From contig CASEHX010000018.1 in NCBI GenBank assembly GCA_949287905.1, forward strand, positions 1 to 64,000: a stretch of 64,000 nt of DNA, in the 5' to 3' direction. The notes beneath the pieces are model-generated. The model was not told the DNA's origin. It saw only the letters and a program-made list of their open reading frames with translations, and made no database searches. A program made the translations under genes and the position numbers. Origin of the DNA: an uncultured Olsenella sp. (lineage in GTDB: Bacteria > Actinomycetota > Coriobacteriia > Coriobacteriales > Atopobiaceae). Shown one piece after another: positions 53,244 through 62,340 of this stretch (positions within the stretch are counted from its first letter, which is position 1; each line of letters starts with the position of its first letter).

Positions 53244-55904
53244 CTAGGCGATCGAATCGAGAACGTAGGGAAGGATGCCGCCACGCGAGAGGAAGAGGCC
53301 CTCCATGGGGGTGTCGACCCTGACCGTGCAGGAGAACTCGAGATGGCGCCCATCGGGGCCATCCGCGCAGACGCGCACCTCGCGAGGCGAGGGAAGCCCG
53401 GACGAGAGGTCGACCGCCTCAACGGTGAAGGTCTCGTCTCCGAGAATCCCGAGAGACTCGGCCGAGTCGCCCTCGGCGAACTGCAGGGGCAGCACCCCCA
53501 TCTGAACCAGGTTGGAACGGTGAATCCTCTCAAAGCTCTCCGCGATGACCGCCCGAACGCCGAGCAGGAGCGGGCCCTTGCCTGCCCAGTCACGGCTCGA
53601 ACCGGAGCCGTAGAGCTTTCCGGCAACGACGATGAGGGGTGTGCCCGCCTCTCGATAGCGCTCGGAGGCGTCGAAGATCGACACGATCTCGCCCGTGAGG
53701 AGGTCCTTCGTCCAGCCGCCCTGCCGTCCCTCGGCGAGGATGTTCCTGAGCTTGACGTTCGCAAAGGTTCCACGGGCCATGACCTCATGGTTTCCGCGAC
53801 GCGCGCCGTAGGTGTTGAAGTCCTCGGGCGAGACCCCCCTCTCCACGAGATAGCGAGCCGCCGGAGAGTCCTTGGCGATCGAGCCTGCGGGAGAGATGTG
53901 GTCGGTGGTCACGAAGTCGCCGAGATACGCAAGGACGCGGGCGCCACGCACCTCGACGACGTCCTGCGCGCGAGCGATGTCGAAGTACGGCGCGCGGCGG
54001 ACATAGGTGGAGTCCTCAGCCCAGGGGAAGGTTGCGGATTCCGAGGACTCGATCGAGCGCCACACGGCCGAGCCCTCGGCCACGTTCCTGGCGCTCTCCT
54101 CAAACAGCGAGGAGTCGAGGTGGGCGTCGAGAGCCGCGGACACCTCCTCGTCGGTGGGCATGATGTCCGAGAGCATGACGGCGGTGCCGTCGGCGGAGAA
54201 GCCGACGGGCTCGGTGGTGAGGTCGACGTCCATCGTACCCACCAGAGAGTACGCGACCACGAGGGCGGGCGCGCACAGATAGTTCTGGCTCACGTCCGGG
54301 GAGATGCGCCCCTCGAAGTTGCGATTGCCGGAGAGCACGCTCGTGAGCTCCATGTCGTCGGCGTGGGCCTTGAGGCAGGGCTTGATCTCACCGGAGTTGC
54401 CGATGCAGCTCATGCAGCCAAAGCCGCAGGTGTAGAACCCGAGTCTCCTAAGCGGCTCGGAGAGGCCGCAGCGCTCGAGCAGGAGCTCCGTAGCGTGACT
54501 GCCGGGGGCGAGCACCTTCTTGACCCAAGGCTTGGGCTCGAGCCCGCGCTCGGCCGCGTGGCGAGCGAGAAGACCGGCCGCAACCATCATCGCGGGATCG
54601 GTCGCGGTCGTGCAGCTGGTGATGGCGGCGATGGCGATCGCGCCATGGGAGAGCCTCCCCACTCCCTCGACCTCGAAGCTCTCTCCGAGATCCCTGCCCG
54701 CCTCGAGCGCGGCGGCCTCGAAGCGCCCCTTCAGCCCGGAGACGGAGACGCGGTCATGGGGACGAGAGGGACCGGCGAGCGAGGGCTCCACCTGAGAGAG
54801 GTCGAGCTCGAGGCTGCAAGCGTAGACGCGGTCGGCGCAGGAGCCGAAGACGCCCTGCTCCCCCAGGTAGCCGCGAGCGAACGCAAGGTCCTCCTCGCGC
54901 CTGCCGGCGAGGCGGAGATAGTCAAAGGTCGCGTCGTCAGCGGGGAAGAGCGTGGCGGTGGCGCCGTACTCGGGTGTCATGTTTGAGACGCAGGCACGCT
55001 GCGTGGCGGTGAGGGAGGCGACCCCATCGCCCGTGACCTCGACGATGGAGCCCACGACGCCCGCAGACCTCAGGAGCTGGGCAACGGAGAGCGCGACGTC
55101 CATGCCGGAGACCGCGGGCTGGAGCGACCCCGAGAGCCTGAGCTCGACGACGGGCGGAACGAGCATGGAGACCGGCTGCCCGAGCGCGGCCGCCTCTGCC
55201 TCGATGCCTCCGACGCCCCATCCGAGGACGCCGACGCCGTTGGCGGTCGTGGTGTGAGAGTCGGTTCCGACGAGCGTGTCAAAGCAGGCCACGCTCCCTT
55301 CGCTGAGGGCGTCGGTCGTCACGACGTCGCAGAATCGCTCGATGTTCAGCTGGTGGCATATTCCCTCGCCGGGGGGCACGATCTGAACGTTGGAGAAGGA
55401 ACGGCTCGCCCACTTGAGGAAGGAGAAGCGCTCTCGGTTGCGGCTCGCCTCCATCTGCTGGTTCTTCTCGACGGCGCAGGGGCACTCCGCCTCGTCGGCG
55501 ATCACCGAGTGGTCCACCACGAGCGTGCAGGGAATCCTGGGGTTGACGAGCATCGGATCGCCGCCGCGCTCAACCATGGCGTCGCGCATGGCGGCAAAGT
55601 CAACGAATACGGGGACGCCCGTGAAGTCCTGGAAGAGCACGCGCGCGGGCATGAAATCGATCTCGTCTCCGGCGCGCCCCTCGAGGCCGGCCTCCACGAT
55701 CGCCCGAGCCATGCGAACGGCGTCCTCGTCTGAGGCGGCGCGACGGACGACGTTCTCCAGAAGGACCACCAGGGCGCGCGGAAGTCGCTCCGAGCCAGGA
55801 ATGCGAGAGACCAGGTGGGCGTCACGCTCGACCCCGCAGAAGCACAGCCTCGTCGGGCGGCGCGCAGCGAGGACCCCCTCGTTGAACTCAACCGAATCAG
55901 TCAT
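53244..55904 (-). CDS. acnA: Aconitate hydratase A
   Basis: Interconverts citrate and isocitrate using a [4Fe-4S] cluster. The 886-residue protein carries cluster cysteines in AITSCTTATDP and CGFGCMSCIGNSGE, with VGTDSHTTTANGVGVLGWG and KNQQMEASRNRERFSFLKWA. The C-terminal swivel domain has GSGSSRDWAGKGP. The ATG overlaps the ATPase stop by eight bases. Aconitase in a probable anaerobe suggests a partial oxidative branch for glutamate, consistent with proA/proB nearby; that link is inference. Confidence 0.95.
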   Translation of the reverse strand: MTDSVEFNEGVLAARRPTRLCFCGVERDAHLVSRIPGSERLPRALVVLLENVVRRAASDEDAVRMARAIVEAGLEGRAGDEIDFMPARVLFQDFTGVPVFVDFAAMRDAMVERGGDPMLVNPRIPCTLVVDHSVIADEAECPCAVEKNQQMEASRNRERFSFLKWASRSFSNVQIVPPGEGICHQLNIERFCDVVTTDALSEGSVACFDTLVGTDSHTTTANGVGVLGWGVGGIEAEAAALGQPVSMLVPPVVELRLSGSLQPAVSGMDVALSVAQLLRSAGVVGSIVEVTGDGVASLTATQRACVSNMTPEYGATATLFPADDATFDYLRLAGRREEDLAFARGYLGEQGVFGSCADRVYACSLELDLSQVEPSLAGPSRPHDRVSVSGLKGRFEAAALEAGRDLGESFEVEGVGRLSHGAIAIAAITSCTTATDPAMMVAAGLLARHAAERGLEPKPWVKKVLAPGSHATELLLERCGLSEPLRRLGFYTCGFGCMSCIGNSGEIKPCLKAHADDMELTSVLSGNRNFEGRISPDVSQNYLCAPALVVAYSLVGTMDVDLTTEPVGFSADGTAVMLSDIMPTDEEVSAALDAHLDSSLFEESARNVAEGSAVWRSIESSESATFPWAEDSTYVRRAPYFDIARAQDVVEVRGARVLAYLGDFVTTDHISPAGSIAKDSPAARYLVERGVSPEDFNTYGARRGNHEVMARGTFANVKLRNILAEGRQGGWTKDLLTGEIVSIFDASERYREAGTPLIVVAGKLYGSGSSRDWAGKGPLLLGVRAVIAESFERIHRSNLVQMGVLPLQFAEGDSAESLGILGDETFTVEAVDLSSGLPSPREVRVCADGPDGRHLEFSCTVRVDTPMEGLFLSRGGILPYVLDSIA

Positions 55905-58278
55905 TGTTGCCCTCCACCTTTCTTACGAGCGCGACAAAGCGCTCGCTCTTGTTGAGCCTGGTCGTCGACAGGTTGTACAGAACGTCGAAGAAGACCGCTG
56001 AAACGACCCCCGCGACGACGATCACGACACCCATGCTACCGGTAAGGTCGACTATCTCGAAGAACGAGGCGAAGACCGTACACCCAAGCGCAACAATTGC
56101 GACTATGACAAGGAGCAGCGCGACGCGCAGGGACGTCAGGGGCTGCGAGATCTTCCAGATGAGCGCGATGCCCACGATGGCCACGAGGACGGTGCACACC
56201 GACGAGATCTCGCCGTAGGAGTGACCGATGGCACGGCCAACGAGGAGCTCCGCGAGAAGGGCGCACACTATGGCAATGGAGGCCGGGAGCGAGCGCACGA
56301 GGACGTTGGCGAGGAAGTTGCCCCTTACGAGCTCGTGGTTGGGCTCGAGGGCGAGGACGAACGACGGGATGCCGATGATCGCGGTGGAGAGCAGCGACAT
56401 CTGAATGGGGATGAAGGGATAGGGCGGCATCACGATGCATATGAGCGCGAGAAGCGCCGTGAAGACCGTCTTGACGAGGAAGAGCGACGCAGACCGCTGG
56501 AGGTTGTTGATGGAGCGTCGCCCCTCCGAGACGACCTCGGGCATGTGCGAGAAGTCGTTGTCGGCGAGCACGATCTCGGAGACGTTGCGCGCCGCGGCGG
56601 AGCCCGAGGCCATGGCGACCGAGCAGTCAGCCTCGCGAAGGGCGAGCACGTCGTTCACGCCGTCGCCGGTCATGGCGACCGTGCGACCGCGCCTGTGGAG
56701 CGCTCGCACGAGCTCGCGCTTCTGCTGGGGCGTCACGCGGCCGAAGACGCGCGCCTCGTCAACAGCGGCGTCCAGGAGCTCCGGGGTGCCAAGCGTCGTC
56801 GCGTCAACGTAGCGCTCGGCGAGCGGGATGCCCGCGCGCTGCGCGATCGCGGAAACCGTCCTGGGGTCATCCCCGGAAATCACGCGGAGCTCCACGCCCT
56901 GGTCGAGGAAGTAGCTCATGGTCTCACCGGCCGTGGGGCGAATCTCGTCCCTTATGGCGACGCAGCCGAGAAGGCGCACTCCCCCCTGGAGGGAGTCGTC
57001 GCCGTCAAAGCCCCCCGCCTCCCCCACCACGAGCACGCGCTCCGTGGCGTCAAAGGCGGTTGCGAGGGCATCCGCCTCTGACACGCGGTCGGGACCGAGC
57101 ACAAACGCGGCGGCTCCCATCACGAGCGCGCGGCCGGCATCCGTCACGCATCCCGAGTACTTTCGGGCCGATGAGAAGGGGACGACGCGGCGGCAGCCCT
57201 CCGACCCCAGGCTCTTCTCGTTCGCATACTTGAGAATCGCTCGAGCGGTCTCGTTCGCATCCGCCTCGTTGGCGGAGACGATCGTGGCGAGCGCCCGTGC
57301 GACCTCGCCCTCGGGGACGCCCGCGGCCCCGACGACGCTTGCGACCTCCATCTCACCGGTCGTGATCGTCCCCGTCTTGTCCAGACAGAGCGTGTCCACG
57401 CGCGCGAGGGTCTCGACGCAGTATGCCTGCTGGACGAGAACCATGCGCCTGCCAAGACGGAAGGTGGCTATGGCGAGAACGGAGGAGGTGAGCAGGACGA
57501 GCCCCTGGGGAATCATGCCGATGACCGCAGCAACAGAGGTGAGGATGGCGTCATTGAGGCTGCCGTGGTCCATGAGCCAGGTGCGGAGAAAGAGGCCGAG
57601 ACCGAGGGGGACGAGGATGATGGTCCCGAGCTTGATGATCGCTCGCAGCGTGCTCTGGATCTCCGAGTGAACCGCCTTCACGTACTTGGCCTCGGCGTTG
57701 ATGCGGGCAGCATAGCCCTCCGCCCCGACGCGCGTCACGCGGGCGACGAGGCTTCCGGCATCGACGAAGCTTCCCGAGAGAAGCTCGTCTCCGGGCCCCT
57801 TTGAGACCGGCTTCGCCTCACCGGTGAGCAGGCTCTCGTTCATGGAGACAAAACCCTCGACGATCGTCGCGTCTGCCGGAACCTGGTCTCCGTGCGAGAG
57901 CCTCATGAGGTCGTCGGCGACGAGCTCGGACGGGGGCATCTCGCGCTCCCCCGTCGCACGAATGACCGTGACCTCCTTCTGGGTGAGGATGGTCAGCTTG
58001 TCAACCATGCGCTTGGCACGAATCTCCTGAGTGACGCCAATGATGAGGTTCGCGGCGACCACGCACATGAAGAGCATGTTCCGGTACTGGCCCGTGACGA
58101 GCACGAGCGCGGCAAGGACGAGGTTGACGGCGTTGAACAGGGTGAAGGCATGCTCGGCAAGAATCTGTCCGACGCTCTTGGTCTTCACGTCAGTGTTGGC
58201 GTTCGTGCGGCCCTGGGCCACACGCTCGGCGACCTCCTCGTCGGTGAGGCCCCTTTGAAGAGCGCTCTTATCGTCCAG
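55897..58278 (-). CDS. P-type cation-transporting ATPase (CtpE-like)
   Basis: A membrane ion pump of about 793 residues. Seen: phosphorylation motif CLDKTGTITTG, actuator loop SLLTGEA, nucleotide site and hinge MTGDGVNDVLALREADCSVAM, and about ten membrane helices. The C-terminal half has four or more helices without heavy-metal CPx motifs, closest to the CtpE calcium-type group by recollection. The first in-frame ATG/GTG-type start is the GTG at 58221, but the family's conserved N-terminus GLTDEEVAERVAQGRTN begins upstream of it. A CTG at 58278 with GGGGGAG six bases before it would include this. An ATG at 58310 is one base out of frame. Confidence 0.85.
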   Translation of the reverse strand: MDDKSALQRGLTDEEVAERVAQGRTNANTDVKTKSVGQILAEHAFTLFNAVNLVLAALVLVTGQYRNMLFMCVVAANLIIGVTQEIRAKRMVDKLTILTQKEVTVIRATGEREMPPSELVADDLMRLSHGDQVPADATIVEGFVSMNESLLTGEAKPVSKGPGDELLSGSFVDAGSLVARVTRVGAEGYAARINAEAKYVKAVHSEIQSTLRAIIKLGTIILVPLGLGLFLRTWLMDHGSLNDAILTSVAAVIGMIPQGLVLLTSSVLAIATFRLGRRMVLVQQAYCVETLARVDTLCLDKTGTITTGEMEVASVVGAAGVPEGEVARALATIVSANEADANETARAILKYANEKSLGSEGCRRVVPFSSARKYSGCVTDAGRALVMGAAAFVLGPDRVSEADALATAFDATERVLVVGEAGGFDGDDSLQGGVRLLGCVAIRDEIRPTAGETMSYFLDQGVELRVISGDDPRTVSAIAQRAGIPLAERYVDATTLGTPELLDAAVDEARVFGRVTPQQKRELVRALHRRGRTVAMTGDGVNDVLALREADCSVAMASGSAAARNVSEIVLADNDFSHMPEVVSEGRRSINNLQRSASLFLVKTVFTALLALICIVMPPYPFIPIQMSLLSTAIIGIPSFVLALEPNHELVRGNFLANVLVRSLPASIAIVCALLAELLVGRAIGHSYGEISSVCTVLVAIVGIALIWKISQPLTSLRVALLLVIVAIVALGCTVFASFFEIVDLTGSMGVVIVVAGVVSAVFFDVLYNLSTTRLNKSERFVALVRKVEGNND

Positions 58279-58424
58279 CGCGATCTCCCCCTCTCGTTAC
58301 GAGCGTCCATTGTGCCACGGCCGTGGGCCGGTTATCCAAACCTTACGAAAAAGAGAGAAAGCCCGAACATGGGGCGCCGGGAGCTGCCCAGGGAAGCAGC
58401 GGGCGAGGTTCTGGGTCAACGCCG

Positions 58425-58463
58425 GGAAAAGAGAGAGGCCAGACGCCAAGGTGGCATCTGGCC
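58425..58463 (-). terminator. Terminator of tRNA-Arg
   Basis: GGCCAGATGCCA, CCT, TGGCGTCTGGCC, a 12-bp stem with one wobble pair, followed by TCTCTCTTTTCC on minus, 11 bases after the tRNA. Confidence 0.85.
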
Positions 58464-58474
58464 TGCAAGTCAGC

Positions 58475-58551
58475 TGGTGCGCCCAGGGGGATTCGAACCC
58501 ACGACCTTCTGCTCCGGAGGCAGACGCTCTAATCCACTGAGCTATGGGCGC
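58475..58551 (-). tRNA. tRNA-Arg (anticodon CCG)
   Basis: A 77-nt cloverleaf: acceptor GCGCCCA/TGGGCGC, anticodon stem TCTGC/GCAGA with loop CTCCGGA (CCG), T-arm GGTTCGAATC, encoded CCA. Reads the codon CGG, useful in a high-GC genome. Confidence 0.93.
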
Positions 58552-58562
58552 GTGCGAGGGAA

Positions 58563-58568
58563 AGTATA
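58563..58568 (-). promoter_or_regulatory. Candidate -10 of tRNA-Arg promoter
   Basis: TATACT on minus, 11 bases from the tRNA 5' end; no clear -35 at standard spacing. The rest of 58569-58700 shows no gene. Confidence 0.45.
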
Positions 58569-58707
58569 GCCAAACGAGCGGAGCTTTGCTGGGGTCGCAG
58601 CCAGGCTCCGTCAGCGGGGCGGACGATGCGCGCCCGGCTCCATGAGAGGGTCGCGAGTGGGGCACGCGGGCCGTGGGCCCGTAACCGAGCGGTCACAACC
58701 ACGTGGT

Positions 58708-58713
58708 ATCATC
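58708..58713 (+). promoter_or_regulatory. Candidate -10 of the aro operon promoter
   Basis: TATCAT preceded by GG, 34 bases before the aroF start; the -35 region is not consensus. Confidence 0.4.
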
Positions 58714-58747
58714 GCGCCGCATCTCAACGAACCCATGAGGAGACCCC

Positions 58748-59773
58748 ATGATTGCAGTAGTCAGGGAAAGCGCCACCCCCGAGCAGCTCGACCACCTCGT
58801 CAGCTGGATCGAGGACCGAGGCTTCAGGACCAACGTCTCGCAGGGCGCGAGCGAGACCATCATCGGCATCATCGGCGACACCACGCGCATCGACCCCTTC
58901 ATCCTCGAGAGCATGGACATCGTCGACCGGGTCCAGCGCGTCTCGGAGCCCTACAAGCTCGCCAACCGCAAGTTCCACCCCGAGGACACCGTCGTCGACT
59001 GCGGACACGGCGTGCTCGTGGGCGGCGGGAGCTTCCAGGTCATCGCGGGCCCATGCTCCGTCGAGGGAGACAACCTCATCAAGATAGCCCGCGCCGTCAA
59101 GGCGGCGGGCGCCACCATGCTGCGCGGCGGGGCCTTCAAGCCCCGCACCTCACCCTACACGTCTCAGGGCATGGGCGCAGAGGGGCTCGACCTTCTCATG
59201 GAGGCGGGCGAGGAGCTTGGGATGCCCGTCGTGACCGAGGTCATGGACCCGCGAGACGTCCAGCTCTTCCTCGACAAGGGCGTCAATGTCATGCAGATCG
59301 GCGCCCGCAACGCCCAGAACTTCTCGCTCCTGCGCGAGGTGGGCAAGACCAACGTGCCCGTCCTTCTCAAGCGCGGCATGTCGGAGACCATAGACGAGCT
59401 GCTCATGGGCGCTGAGTACGTGATGAGCGAGGGCAACGCCAACGTCATGCTCTGCGAGCGGGGCATCCGCACCTTCGAGACGCGCACGAGAAACACCTTC
59501 GACGTGAACGCGATCCCCGTCCTGCACCACCTCACGCATCTTCCCGTCATCGGCGACCCGAGCCATGCCACCGGCTATACGCGCTACGTCAGAAGCGCGG
59601 CCTATGCCGCCGTCGCCGCGGGTGCCGACGCCCTCGAGATCGAGGTGCACGACTGCCCGGCCAAGGCATGGTCCGACGGTGCCCAGGCGCTCACCCCCGA
59701 GCAGTTCTCCGACGCCATGCGCCGCATAGCGCTCATCCGGGAGGCCGTCGTCGCATCTGTTGAGGAGGCCTAG
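58748..59773 (+). CDS. aroF: 3-deoxy-7-phosphoheptulonate synthase (type I-beta, with N-terminal ferredoxin-like domain)
   Basis: Condenses PEP and erythrose 4-phosphate, the first shikimate step. In the 341-residue protein an N-terminal domain of about 70 residues (MIAVVRESATPEQLDHLVSW) is the FL domain that mediates aromatic feedback in the Thermotoga-type enzyme. The barrel has VIAGPCSVEG, LRGGAFKPRTSPY, GARNAQNF and DPSHATG. GAGGAGACCCC precedes the ATG. First gene of the aro block; tyrA follows directly. Confidence 0.95.
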   Translation: MIAVVRESATPEQLDHLVSWIEDRGFRTNVSQGASETIIGIIGDTTRIDPFILESMDIVDRVQRVSEPYKLANRKFHPEDTVVDCGHGVLVGGGSFQVIAGPCSVEGDNLIKIARAVKAAGATMLRGGAFKPRTSPYTSQGMGAEGLDLLMEAGEELGMPVVTEVMDPRDVQLFLDKGVNVMQIGARNAQNFSLLREVGKTNVPVLLKRGMSETIDELLMGAEYVMSEGNANVMLCERGIRTFETRTRNTFDVNAIPVLHHLTHLPVIGDPSHATGYTRYVRSAAYAAVAAGADALEIEVHDCPAKAWSDGAQALTPEQFSDAMRRIALIREAVVASVEEA

Positions 59774-60652
59774 GTGTCAGACGAGAAGAACGCGTCCCCG
59801 ACCTTCGTTGCCGGCCGCTGCGGCGTGGTGAGCCTCGGGCTCATGGGCGGCTCGTTCGCAAAGGCCTTTGCCGCTGCCGGAGTCGAGGTCTTCGCCTGGA
59901 ACCGCACCCGCTCCACGCTCGATCTTGCCATGATCGAGACCATTGACGGCGAGCTGGACGAGGCTACGATCCCCACCTGCGAGCTCATCGTGCTCGCGGG
60001 ATACCCCGCCTCTGCGATCGAGTGGCTGGAGAGCTACGCCCCGCTCGTCTCCCCCGGCGCCATCGTCATCGACACGGTTGGCGTCAAGCGCGTCATCTGC
60101 GAGCGCTGCGAGAAGATCTGCGAGCCCCACGCCTTCACCTTCGTTGGCTGTCACCCCATGGCGGGCACCCAGTACTCGGGGTTCGCCCGCGCCCGAGCCA
60201 CGATGTTCAAGGGTGCGCCCATGGTCGTGGTGCCACCGGCCATGGACGACCTGGAGCGCGCAACCGTCCTCGAGCGTCTGAAGGAGCTTCTCGCCCCGTG
60301 CCAGTTCGGGAGCTTCACGCTTGCGACCGCCGACGAGCACGACCGCAACATCGCGTTCACCTCGCAGCTTGCCCACGTGGTGTCCAACGCCTACGTCAAG
60401 AGCCCGACGGCACGAGACCACCGGGGCTTCTCCGCGGGAAGCTACAAGGACCTCACCCGCGTTGCGCGCCTGAACGCGCCCATGTGGACCGAGCTCTTCC
60501 TGGACAACGCCGACCATCTAGGCCACGAGCTTGACGTCATCATCGACAACCTCACGGCCTACCGCGACACCCTCGCGGCGGGCGACGCAGACGAGCTCGA
60601 GGCCCTTCTCGCCGAGGGGGACCGCATCAAGCGAGAGATTGAGGGCAGGTAG
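59774..60652 (+). CDS. tyrA: Prephenate dehydrogenase
   Basis: Oxidatively decarboxylates prephenate toward tyrosine. The 292-residue protein has the NAD motif GVVSLGLMGGSFAKAF, GCHPMAGTQYSGF and a C-terminal helical dimerisation domain with FSAGSYKDLTRVA. No ACT domain is attached. The GTG start directly follows the aroF stop with GAGGAGG upstream, so the two are coupled. Confidence 0.93.
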   Translation: MSDEKNASPTFVAGRCGVVSLGLMGGSFAKAFAAAGVEVFAWNRTRSTLDLAMIETIDGELDEATIPTCELIVLAGYPASAIEWLESYAPLVSPGAIVIDTVGVKRVICERCEKICEPHAFTFVGCHPMAGTQYSGFARARATMFKGAPMVVVPPAMDDLERATVLERLKELLAPCQFGSFTLATADEHDRNIAFTSQLAHVVSNAYVKSPTARDHRGFSAGSYKDLTRVARLNAPMWTELFLDNADHLGHELDVIIDNLTAYRDTLAAGDADELEALLAEGDRIKREIEGR

Positions 60653-60653
60653 C

Positions 60654-61727
60654 ATGGAGAGAATCGAGGTGAGCGCCTCCTCGCGCTCCTACGAGGTACT
60701 CGTCGGAGCCGGGCTGCTCGGTGAGGTCGGCGGGCTCGTCCGATCGGCCACCGGCTGCGACCGCTGCTGCGTCATCACCGAGACGAACGTCGGCCCGCTC
60801 TACGCAGACGCCGTTGAACGGGCGCTCTCCTCTGTGGGAATAGAGGTTGCCCCGCGCGTGGTCTTCCCCGCCGGGGAGCCTTCGAAGACGCTCGCCACCC
60901 TCGGATCGATCCTCGAGGAACTCGCGGATCGCGAGCTTACCAGAGACGACGTCGTCATCGCCCTTGGCGGTGGCGTGACGGGCGACATGGGAGGGCTCGC
61001 CGCGGCACTCTACCTGCGAGGCGTTCGCGTGGTCCAGGTCCCCACGTCGCTGCTAGCGATGGTCGACTCCTCGGTCGGCGGCAAGACCGCCGTGGACCTC
61101 GGGGCGGGAAAGAACCTCGTCGGAGCCTTCTGGCAGCCGAGCCTCGTCGTTGCTGACGTGCTCACGCTCGCAACCGTTCCAGACGAGCTCTTCCGTGACT
61201 CGTGCGGCGAGGTGATCAAGCATGCCGTCCTCGCCGACGCCACGCTTCTCGACGAGCTTGAGACATGCCCCCTCTCCGTTGGCGACGAGCCTGAGCGCCT
61301 CTCCTCTGTCGTAGCGCGAAACGTTGCCATCAAACGCGACGTGGTGAATGCCGACGAGCGAGAGCGGGGCCTGAGGCAGACGCTCAACCTCGGACACACC
61401 GTCGGTCACGCCATCGAGGCCGCGAGCGACTTCACCCTTGGTCACGGCTCGTGCGTCGCCGCGGGCCTCTGCATCATCTCCCGTGCCGCGGCGCGACGCG
61501 GGTGGTGCTCGAAGCGACTCCCCGACCGCATAGAGCGCTGCGTGGCCGCCCACGGGCTCCCCACGGGAACCGACATAGACTCAAAGACGCTCATGCACTA
61601 CGCAACTCACGACAAGAAGCGCCACGGAGACGGGGTCAACATCGTGGTCCCGCTCGAGGTCGGTCGCTGCGAGGTTCGCCGCGTCAGCATGGACGAGCTG
61701 CGCGCACTGATTGACCTTGGTCACTGA
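60654..61727 (+). CDS. aroB: 3-dehydroquinate synthase
   Basis: Cyclises DAHP to 3-dehydroquinate with NAD and a divalent metal. The 357-residue protein has ALGGGVTGDMGGLAAALYLR, PTSLLAMVDSSVGGKTAVD, CGEVIKHAVL and LNLGHTVGHAIE, with the metal-ligand Glu and His residues present. ATG one base after the tyrA stop. The next aro gene, aroA, lies 2.1 kb downstream beyond the nuclease island. Confidence 0.95.
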   Translation: MERIEVSASSRSYEVLVGAGLLGEVGGLVRSATGCDRCCVITETNVGPLYADAVERALSSVGIEVAPRVVFPAGEPSKTLATLGSILEELADRELTRDDVVIALGGGVTGDMGGLAAALYLRGVRVVQVPTSLLAMVDSSVGGKTAVDLGAGKNLVGAFWQPSLVVADVLTLATVPDELFRDSCGEVIKHAVLADATLLDELETCPLSVGDEPERLSSVVARNVAIKRDVVNADERERGLRQTLNLGHTVGHAIEAASDFTLGHGSCVAAGLCIISRAAARRGWCSKRLPDRIERCVAAHGLPTGTDIDSKTLMHYATHDKKRHGDGVNIVVPLEVGRCEVRRVSMDELRALIDLGH

Positions 61728-61812
61728 CGACCCGGGGGCCTTCTCGCCGCCCTTCTCGCCGCTTTGCTCCGACACGGGTCGCACAGCCCACTTCTGGCCG
61801 CACTCACCACTG

Positions 61813-62020
61813 ACGGCAGTGCGCAGTGGCACCGGCCATGCGCACTGCCGACGATTATGTGCAGCGGCGTCGGTTGTGCGCAGTGCTGACAGCTGTGCGA
61901 ACGCAGCGTGAATATGAAACCGTAGCTAAATGAAGTGACGAGAAACTCCTCTTCTCGCAGCGCAGCGCATAACCGTCAGGACAGCGCATAACCGACGTCG
62001 CTACGCACGATAACCGTCCC
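61813..62020. repeat. R2 array, left: 19-bp repeats, five inverted then three direct
   Basis: In minus orientation the TGCGCA-like boxes begin at 61820, 61839, 61858, 61877 and 61896, an exact 19-base period. After the core, plus-orientation copies with CGCATAACCG begin at 61966 and 61985, with a more diverged third copy near 62004. It lies downstream of aroB with no credible coding sequence. Confidence 0.85.
61921..61957. repeat. R2 core, left copy
   Basis: This 37-base segment aligns without gaps to 63469-63505 at 27 identical positions. It contains CGAGAA (61939-61944) and TTCTCG (61952-61957), a 6-bp dyad with 7-base loop. It lies where repeat orientation flips. Confidence 0.8.
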
Positions 62021-62325
62021 ATCGCCAGCGAGGCTGCGGCCTCAAGCCAAGGGCTCCACCCGCAGATGGACAGCGCGCCGCGAGCCACACGCCACGAGAA
62101 CTTTCCATAATCCGACCAAATACGTCTTACTGAGGCTCGGACGTGGGTCAAAACCGCACGCTTCGCACACCCAGAGCCGCTCGCCGCGCAAACCCCGCCA
62201 TTTACGAAATGGCCAGCCTTGTGAAATCCCCCGTGCTCAGGCGCTCCACCAGCGGAAAGTGTGCCTCTGGCAGATTGCGTCAGTCTCATGCAGCCAACCG
62301 TCAGATGCAAGATCGCTCCCTCTCG
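62021..62325. other. Intergenic region between R2-left array and nuclease gene
   Basis: About 300 bases with no gene I can support. The nuclease frame is open upstream to 62143 but with no ribosome-binding site and unusual composition. Only the promoter at its right end is recognisable. Confidence 0.5.
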
Positions 62326-62331
62326 TATAGT
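62326..62331 (+). promoter_or_regulatory. -10 element of the nuclease gene; leaderless transcript likely
   Basis: TATAGT ends 9 bases before the ATG at 62341. A start site 6-8 bases after it would leave almost no leader, and no Shine-Dalgarno precedes the ATG. Confidence 0.55.
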
Positions 62332-62340
62332 GGTCGCACC

